Of a stretch of DNA of 40,788 bases, positions 32,824 to 40,788 are shown piece by piece; position 1 is the first letter of the stretch, and each line of letters opens with the position of its first letter. The notes beneath the pieces were generated by a model that saw nothing but the letters and a program-made list of their open reading frames with translations, ran no database searches and had not been told where the DNA came from. The position numbers and the translations under genes were made by a program. The DNA is from a bacterium (lineage in GTDB: Bacteria; Planctomycetota; Planctomycetia; Gemmatales; Gemmataceae): the NCBI GenBank assembly GCA_017308215.1, contig JAFKFQ010000265.1, forward strand, positions 2,435 through 43,222, read 5' to 3'.

Positions 32824-32991
32824 TCAGGGTGGCGCCGCGTGCTCTTTCTGCACCTGCGCCGCGTCGCCCCGGAGGATCGGCGCCATCACTTCCTGGAAGA
32901 AGACGACGAGCGCGAGTCCCGCGACGAACAGTGCCGCGAGCCGGACCGCGACCCAGCCCCAGAACGGCGGCTCGTCCGGCGCGCGGCCCAC
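32824..32991 (-). CDS. Small single-pass membrane protein (55 aa)
   Basis: GTG 32991 opens a 55-aa frame (MGRAPDEPPFWGWVAVRLAA..., ending VQKEHAAPP, TGA 32826-32824) with one TM helix (about WVAVRLAALFVAGLALVVFF). It begins 4 nt after the stop of the cyclo-ligase gene and ends 11 nt before the next small membrane-protein gene, so it fits snugly into the operon. Codon third positions are strongly G/C as in its neighbours. I do not recognise a family; the amphipathic C-terminal tail (QEVMAPILRGDAAQVQ) suggests a membrane-anchored cytoplasmic or periplasmic helix. Confidence 0.6.
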   Translation of the reverse strand: MGRAPDEPPFWGWVAVRLAALFVAGLALVVFFQEVMAPILRGDAAQVQKEHAAPP

Positions 32992-32995
32992 GACA

Positions 32996-33598
32996 TCACC
33001 CCCGGCCGCGGCCTTGAATCGCCCGCGTCTCGGTCAGCACTTGGTCCATGAACACGTCGTGCGGCGCGACCGGGATTTCGTCGAAGAGCTGGCAGTCGAA
33101 CGCGAGCGCGACGAGCGGCGCGTCGGGCCGGGCGCGGGCGAGGAGGCGGTCGTAGTACCCCTTACCCTGGCCCATCCGCCCGCCGCGGGGGTCGAACGCC
33201 GTACCGGGCACCATTACGAGGTCGAGGTCTTCGGGCTGCACGACCTTCGCCGGGAGCCGCCGCAACTCGTCCTTCGGTTCGAGGATCTTGTACGCGCCCT
33301 CGACCAGTTCACTCATGTCTTCGAGCAGGAAGAGTTCGAGGGTGTTCGTCTCGACCACGCACCACGGCACCACGACGCGCTTGCCGTGCGTCAATGCCTC
33401 GGGGAGCGTGTGGCGGGTGCGGACCTCGCTGCCGGCGTCCACGTACCACATCACCGTCGTGGCGGACTGGTACGCGGGTAGTGCCATGAACCGGCCGCAG
33501 ATGGCCCGGCTCAAGTCGTCCTTGTCCTTCTGGGCGACGCGGTTCTTGCGGGCCTGTTCGCGGATGGCGGCCTTGCGTGCCTGCGGGTCGTCGGCCAT
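32996..33598 (-). CDS. 5-formyltetrahydrofolate cyclo-ligase
   Basis: This is a 200-aa cytoplasmic enzyme converting 5-formyl-THF to 5,10-methenyl-THF with ATP. Family signatures are present: an N-terminal ARKAAIREQARKNR helix region, VMWYVDAGSEVRT, KRVVVPWC, the substrate/nucleotide loop VPGTAFDPRGGRMGQGKGYY followed by DRLL, and the C-terminal LVALAFDCQ/VAPHDVFMD. The length is normal (~190-200 aa). ATG 33598 is the only candidate that keeps the N-terminal helix. It is first in a three-gene cluster with two small membrane proteins of unknown role and diverges from the SWIM protein gene. Confidence 0.95.
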   Translation of the reverse strand: MADDPQARKAAIREQARKNRVAQKDKDDLSRAICGRFMALPAYQSATTVMWYVDAGSEVRTRHTLPEALTHGKRVVVPWCVVETNTLELFLLEDMSELVEGAYKILEPKDELRRLPAKVVQPEDLDLVMVPGTAFDPRGGRMGQGKGYYDRLLARARPDAPLVALAFDCQLFDEIPVAPHDVFMDQVLTETRAIQGRGRG

Positions 33599-33721
33599 GA
33601 CGGGCCTCGGGTGGGTAGGGTTGGGCCAGTTTACCGGCCGCGGCGGCTACCGACATGGGGGCGGGCGTTCGCACGGGTAAAATGAACCGTGTGACCCGAA
33701 CGACCCATCCAACCTGTAGCC

Positions 33722-34039
33722 ATGACCACCACTACCCCTAAGCCGTCGTTCGCCCTGATTACGCTGATCCTCCCCGGCCCAGACCGGAAGCGGCAGCCGA
33801 GCCCGTACCACTTCCGCGTCACCTACCGAAACCCGGAGCCGACCGGCCCCGGCTGCCTGATGACGTGGGACGTGCTCGTCGGCCGCGAGCCGTACCAGGT
33901 CGCGCTGGAGCGCACCGCCGACGGCCGCACCGAGTGGCACTGCACCTGTGCCGACGCGGTGTACCACGGCGAGAACAACCACGCCCACCGCTGCAAGCAC
34001 GTCCAGGGGCTCCGCGAACTGTTCCCACGCGCTGCATGA
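33722..34039 (+). CDS. Small SWIM zinc-finger protein
   Basis: This is a 105-aa protein. The C-terminal half carries a SWIM-type zinc ligand set CTC (C74, C76), a 14-residue spacer and CKH (C91, H93), preceded by strand-rich sequence (YHFRVTYRNPEP, TWDVLVGREPYQVALER). SWIM fingers bind DNA or proteins; this stand-alone form has no attached helicase or transposase domain. A good -10-like hexamer TAAAAT (33678-33683) lies 38 nt upstream but I see no matching -35, and no Shine-Dalgarno at ATG 33722. It is followed within 8 nt by a long perfect palindrome shared with the convergent carB end. Confidence 0.78.
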   Translation: MTTTTPKPSFALITLILPGPDRKRQPSPYHFRVTYRNPEPTGPGCLMTWDVLVGREPYQVALERTADGRTEWHCTCADAVYHGENNHAHRCKHVQGLRELFPRAA

Positions 34040-34047
34040 CGGGCAAA

Positions 34048-34128
34048 TTTTGACGGGATAACAGGATGCGCAGGATGCCGAACCTGGATTTGGTTCGGCA
34101 TCCTGCGCATCCTGTTATCCCGTCAAAA
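34048..34128. terminator. Perfect 37-bp hairpin, TTTTGAC[A/G]GGAT family, copy 2
   Basis: The arms 34048-34084 and 34092-34128 are exact reverse complements with a 7-nt loop (TGGATTT). The left arm starts TTTTGACGGGATAACAGGAT, closely related to 3856-3887. The stem is flanked by A/T runs on both sides, giving U-tracts for transcripts in either direction, so it is a credible bidirectional terminator between the SWIM gene and carB. Confidence 0.85.
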
Positions 34129-34139
34129 AAATTCTCCGT

Positions 34140-37424
<3,285 letters not shown>

Positions 37425-37436
37425 GGAACCCGGGTG

Positions 37437-37466
37437 CGTATGGAGCGGCTGGCGGGGGCAAGTCAA
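37437..37466 (-). promoter_or_regulatory. Possible weak promoter of carB
   Basis: On the minus strand, TTGACT (37466-37461) and CATACG (37442-37437) are separated by 18 nt. Transcription would start close to ATG 37424, fitting the missing Shine-Dalgarno if carB is leaderless or nearly so. The -10 match is poor. Confidence 0.25.
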
Positions 37467-37563
37467 GCGCAAACTCCGCTTAGCTTACGGACCACCGGGG
37501 GGTTGTCTACCGACCCGCGGGCGCGAGAATGCCCCGTGCCCGCACCTCGCCCGGAGAACCGTC

Positions 37564-37986
37564 ATGCGTATCCGCACCGCCCTCGTCCTCGCCCTGCTCG
37601 CCGCAACCGCGACGGCCGGCACCGGCCGGCAGGACGGGCCGAAGAAGGACGCGGCCGAGGTTCACATCAAGGGTGACAACGCCGACGAGACGCTGGCACG
37701 GAAAGCGCCGCCGTCGGGCGTGATCGTGTCGACGAAGGGGTGGGAGGCGCTGGCGAAGGCGTGGGGCATCACGGACGCCCCGAAGGTGGACTTCGAGAAA
37801 ACGCTGCTGACGGTCGCCACGACACGGGGCGGCCGCCTCAACCTGACCCCGCAGGTGAAGGACGGCGACCTCAAGGTGGTCGCCATCTCGACCCGGGACT
37901 TGCGACCCGGGTTCCGGTACGAGATCGTGTCGGTCCCGCGGGCGGGCGTGAAGACCGTCAACGGCCAACCGCTGCCGAAGGAGTGA
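37564..37986 (+). CDS. Small exported protein, possibly PrcB-like
   Basis: This is a 140-aa protein. ATG 37564 has GGAG 7 nt upstream and a signal peptide (MRIRTALVLALLAATATAG). The mature part has the pattern of PrcB_C-type domains: STKGWEALAKAWGITDAPKV, DFEKTLLTVATTRGG, then beta-rich DLKVVAISTRDLRPGFRYEI and VPRAGVKTVNG. PrcB-like proteins are small protease-associated or protease-inhibitor-like domains; this match is by eye and tentative. Its stop lies 6 nt from the stop of the convergent LTXXQ-type gene. Confidence 0.65.
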   Translation: MRIRTALVLALLAATATAGTGRQDGPKKDAAEVHIKGDNADETLARKAPPSGVIVSTKGWEALAKAWGITDAPKVDFEKTLLTVATTRGGRLNLTPQVKDGDLKVVAISTRDLRPGFRYEIVSVPRAGVKTVNGQPLPKE

Positions 37987-37992
37987 CGCGCC

Positions 37993-38940
37993 TCAGCGCT
38001 CGGGGCGAACCGGCCGCGGCCGCTCGGGCGCGTTCGGGTCGGGCCGCTCGCCGCGGCCCGGCGCCGCCTCGCCCGGGCCGAACGGCGTCGGGAAGAGTGG
38101 TCGCCCCGGCGGCGCGAGCCGCTCGAACAGCTCGCGCTGCTCGGGCGTCAACGCCCGCTTCAGGTCGGCGCTCGCCTCCTCGGCGAGCTTGGTAATCGTC
38201 TCGCGGAGCGTCCCGCGGTCGAGCTTGCCGGAGCGCGTCTCCTCCATCACCTCCCGCAGCTTCGTCGCGTAACCTGATACCACCTTCTCCGCCTGCTCCC
38301 GCTGCCGGTCGGTGAGTTTCAGTTCGCCGAGCAGGCGGCCGAGTGGCGCTTCACCCCGCGCGGCCGGGTCGGGGCCGGCGCCCGGTCGCGGGGCGTCGGG
38401 GCGTCCACCGCCCGGGCCGAAGCCGCCCGGCATCGGCTGACCCGGGATCGCACCCGGTTGGCCCGGTGCGCCGAACCCGCCCATCCCTGCCATCGCCGCG
38501 GCGCGCTCGATCTGCTGCACGAGGCGCGTGGCCGTGTACGCCTTCGCGTCGTTGCCGTCGGCCAGCCGGCGGAGGGCGGGCAGGTCCGGCGGCCCGACGG
38601 CGATGAGCCCGGCGCGGGCGCTGTCGCGGATCGCGTCGTGCGGGTCGTTCATCTTATCAGTCAGTGTCTTCACCCACGCCTCGACCTGAGGGTCGGTTTT
38701 CGGGGGCGGTCCGCCGGGGAACCCGGGACCAATCCCCGGCGGACCGCTGGAGCCGGGTTGGTCGAAGCCGCCCGGTCCGGGTTGGAATCCGGGCTCGCCG
38801 GGGAACTCGGTCTTCTTCTCCGCCCCTGCGCTTTTCTTCTTCTGTGGCGGCTCGCCGCCGGGCGGCTGCCCCCACGCGACCGCCGACAGCACGCCGACCG
38901 CCACCGCGGCCGGTACGACCGTTCGCATCACCCGCCTCAT
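37993..38940 (-). CDS. Exported Gly/Pro-rich protein with LTXXQ (Spy/CpxP-like) region
   Basis: This is a 315-aa protein. ATG 38940 has GGGAGGG about 7 nt upstream and starts a signal peptide (MRRVMRTVVPAAVAVGVL..., cleaved near AWGQ). Residues ~25-80 and ~150-195 are Gly/Pro-rich low-complexity stretches (GFGAPGQPGAIPGQPMPGG). Residues ~82-145 look like HEAT-type helices (HDAIRDSARAGLIAVGPPD). The C-terminal helical part has two LTXXQ-type motifs (LKLTDRQREQAEKVVSGYA and ALTPEQRELFERLAPPG), resembling Spy/CpxP periplasmic chaperones or metal-stress sensors. Its role is not known. It is transcribed away from the sigma factor gene and is adjacent to it. Confidence 0.75.
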   Translation of the reverse strand: MRRVMRTVVPAAVAVGVLSAVAWGQPPGGEPPQKKKSAGAEKKTEFPGEPGFQPGPGGFDQPGSSGPPGIGPGFPGGPPPKTDPQVEAWVKTLTDKMNDPHDAIRDSARAGLIAVGPPDLPALRRLADGNDAKAYTATRLVQQIERAAAMAGMGGFGAPGQPGAIPGQPMPGGFGPGGGRPDAPRPGAGPDPAARGEAPLGRLLGELKLTDRQREQAEKVVSGYATKLREVMEETRSGKLDRGTLRETITKLAEEASADLKRALTPEQRELFERLAPPGRPLFPTPFGPGEAAPGRGERPDPNAPERPRPVRPER

Positions 38941-39102
38941 CGCACGCCCTCCCGGAGAGTGGAGCCCGCCCGATTCTCGTCCCGCAGTCCGCCGGTGGAA
39001 ACGGAAATCGCCCCCGCGGAGCGACTCTCATGGTTCGCGGTCTTCGCCCGCCGTCGGTTCGCGTTTACCATGAAGGGGACACCAGTCCCCAGGACCACGC
39101 CG

Positions 39103-39741
39103 ATGCCCCCCGACCCGGACCCGGAGATCGCCGCGCTGGTGGAGCGGCTGCGCGGCGGCGACCAGGGTGCCCTCGGCGAGCTGTTCGACCGGCACCGCGA
39201 CAAGCTGCGGCGGATGGTGGCGTTCCGCATGGACGCCCGGCTCGCCGGCCGGGTGTCGGCGTCGGACGTGCTCCAGGAGGCGTACATCGACGCCCTCAAG
39301 CGCGTCGAGCACTACTTCGCGAAGCCTGACCAAGCGTTCTTCGGGTGGCTGCGGCTGGTGGTCGGGCAGCGGCTGGCGGACGTTCACCGCGAGCACCTGG
39401 CGGGGAAGCGCGACGCCGGCCGCGAGGTCGGCATCCACGCCGGACCGGCGGGCGCGGACTCGGCGTGCATGGCGGCGTGCCTCCTCGCCCGCGGGTCGTC
39501 GCCGAGTGCGGCGGCGCACCGGAACGAGCGGTTCACCCAGCTCGAAGCGGCGCTCGCCCAGATGGACCCGCTCGACCGCGAGGTGCTGGCCCTGCGGCAC
39601 TTCGAGGAGCTGAGCAACGGCGAGACGGCCGAACTGCTCGGCATCCTCCCGCCCGCCGCGAGCAAGCGCTACGTCCGCGCGCTGGCCCGGTTGAAGCAGA
39701 TTCTCGAAGAGGTGCCCGGGTTCGAGGGCGAACGACGATGA
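39103..39741 (+). CDS. ECF-type RNA polymerase sigma factor
   Basis: This is a 212-aa sigma factor. ATG 39103 is preferred because AGGA lies 8 nt upstream; ATG 39070 would add 11 residues. Sigma region 2 covers about 20-100 (ALGELFDRHRDKLRRMVAFR, SASDVLQEAYIDALKRVEHY, FFGWLRLVVGQRLADVHR). A linker carries the SPSAAAHRNE segment common in planctomycete ECFs, and region 4 lies at about 145-205 (LAQMDPLDREVLALRHFEEL, then NGETAELLGILPPAASKRY). Its stop overlaps the start of a Ser/Thr kinase gene (ATGA, 39738-39741). Such sigma-kinase pairs are a known planctomycete ECF class in which the kinase is thought to replace an anti-sigma factor. Confidence 0.92.
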   Translation: MPPDPDPEIAALVERLRGGDQGALGELFDRHRDKLRRMVAFRMDARLAGRVSASDVLQEAYIDALKRVEHYFAKPDQAFFGWLRLVVGQRLADVHREHLAGKRDAGREVGIHAGPAGADSACMAACLLARGSSPSAAAHRNERFTQLEAALAQMDPLDREVLALRHFEELSNGETAELLGILPPAASKRYVRALARLKQILEEVPGFEGERR

Positions 39742-40788
39742 CGGACCGCGACCCGCTCGACCTCCTCGCCGAGGACTTCGCCGCCCGCCTCCGCCGCGGC
39801 GAGCGGCCGAGCGTCGCCGACTTCGCCGCCGCCCACCCGGACCACGCCGCCGAGCTCCGCGAGTTGCTCCCCGCCGTCGCCCAGATGGAACTCCTCAAGC
39901 GTCACCGGCAGGCGGCGCCGGCGGGGCGGGCGGCGCTCCCCGACCGGTTCGGCGACTACCGGATCGTGCGCGAACTCGGCCGCGGCGGGATGGGGGTGGT
40001 CTTCGAGGCGGTGCAGGAGTCGCTCGGCCGGCGCGTCGCGCTGAAGGTGCTCGCCCCGCACACCACGCTCGACGCCGACCGGCGCGAGCGGTTCGTCCGC
40101 GAGGCGAAGGCGGCGGCGCGGCTCCACCACACCCACATCGTCCCCGTGTTCGGCGCCGGCGAGCACGACGGGCTGCCGTACTACGTCATGCAGCTCATCC
40201 CCGGCCGCGGGCTGAACGCCGTCGTGTCCGGGTGGAAGGTCGTCGCCCACGCCGACACGCCCGGCCCGTTCCCCGGCGCCGCGGACGCCACCTGGCCGCA
40301 CGCGGCGCCGCCCGAGGCGCCGGCGTTCGAGGTCGTCGAGCCGGCCGGCGGGCCGCGCTACGGCGACTGGCGGTTCGCCGCGACGGTCGGCGCCGAGGCC
40401 GCGGACGCGATCCAGTACGCGCACGAGTCCGGCGTCCTTCACCGCGACGTGAAGCCGGCGAACCTGCTGCTCGACGACCGCGGGCAGGTGTGGGTGGCGG
40501 ACTTCGGCCTCGCCAAGCTCGACACCGACGCCGGGCTGACGGCGACCGGACACGTCCTCGGCACGCTTCAGTACATGGCCCCCGAGTGCCTGTACCGGGC
40601 CGCCGACGCCCGCGGCGACGTGTACGGGCTCGGGGCGACGTTGTACGAACTGGTGACGCTCGGCCCGCCCGTCACCGGCGACACGCCGGCCGAGCTGATG
40701 AAGACGCTCGCCGACGGGGTCGTCGCCGCGCCGCGGCGGATCAACCCGTCCGTGCCACGCGACCTGGAGACGATCATCCTGACGGCGC
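39738..40788 (+). CDS. Serine/threonine protein kinase, N-terminal part (runs off window)
   Basis: This is the start of a Hanks-type kinase, 350 codons to the window edge with no stop. Residues 1-68 form the short acidic/helical domain seen in planctomycete sigma-linked kinases (PSVADFAAAHPDHAAELREL). The kinase domain starts at ~71: glycine loop GRGGMGVVFE (81-90), catalytic Lys in ALKVL (K103), HRD in VLHRDVKPANLLLD (H235, D237), DFG (255-257), and LGTLQYMAPE after the activation segment. A proline-rich insertion of about 40 residues lies between the hinge and helix E (starting near LNAVVSGWKVV). All catalytic residues are present. Coupled to the ECF sigma gene, it probably phosphorylates the sigma factor or a regulator of it. 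The C-terminal sensor part is outside the window. Confidence 0.92.
   Translation, partial: MTDRDPLDLLAEDFAARLRRGERPSVADFAAAHPDHAAELRELLPAVAQMELLKRHRQAAPAGRAALPDRFGDYRIVRELGRGGMGVVFEAVQESLGRRVALKVLAPHTTLDADRRERFVREAKAAARLHHTHIVPVFGAGEHDGLPYYVMQLIPGRGLNAVVSGWKVVAHADTPGPFPGAADATWPHAAPPEAPAFEVVEPAGGPRYGDWRFAATVGAEAADAIQYAHESGVLHRDVKPANLLLDDRGQVWVADFGLAKLDTDAGLTATGHVLGTLQYMAPECLYRAADARGDVYGLGATLYELVTLGPPVTGDTPAELMKTLADGVVAAPRRINPSVPRDLETIILTA

Overview
The window is very GC-rich and gene-dense. It almost certainly comes from a planctomycete, most likely of the Gemmata/Gemmataceae group. The evidence is three secreted DUF1549/DUF1553 proteins with cytochrome-like heme motifs, three DUF1501 proteins, two cytochrome/WD40 fusions, a TIGR03000-type repeat domain, and an ECF sigma factor translationally coupled to a Ser/Thr kinase. 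This assignment is inference from protein families; no rRNA is present.

Layout. 1-702: a small two-gene unit, a 63-aa protein followed by a decayed VapC-like PIN toxin broken by an amber codon. 763-5405: a DUF1549/LamG/DUF1553 heme protein and a DUF1501 protein that also carries an in-frame amber. 5406-6093: no gene, only repeat elements. 6094-8101 (minus): a second DUF1501 protein behind a membrane protein gene that is frameshifted in a G run. 8266-10917: a diheme WD40 protein. 10617-13889 (minus): a metal-handling operon with a CDF exporter and two ABC-3 metal permeases, the second fused to a winged-helix domain. 13971-17269 (minus): a TPR lipoprotein, a YacL-like PIN/TRAM membrane protein and a dGTPase-like HD hydrolase. 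17387-21210 (minus): a second DUF1553 plus DUF1501 pair. 21407-25906: an FHA protein, a universal stress protein, an exported SAM methyltransferase (minus) and a PQQ-type propeller. 26065-26227: tRNA-Ser(CGA) and tRNA-Val(CAC). 26344-31215: a cytochrome/WD40 protein plus a third DUF1553 protein. 31288-34039: a PilT-like ATPase, a 5-formyl-THF cyclo-ligase with two small membrane proteins, and a SWIM zinc-finger protein. 34140-37424 (minus): carB. 37564-40788: two exported small proteins, the ECF sigma factor and the kinase, which runs off the window.

Functional picture. The exported heme/DUF1553/DUF1501/WD40 proteins form three separate modules of a planctomycete-specific envelope system of unknown function. 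The remainder is housekeeping (pyrimidine synthesis, folate, nucleotide pool), metal traffic and signalling.

The most unusual feature is non-coding. At least eight intergenic inverted repeats of several sequence families sit directly against stop or start codons, including both DUF1553-to-DUF1501 junctions. Three gene lesions (two amber codons and one homopolymer frameshift) fall in the first 8 kb.
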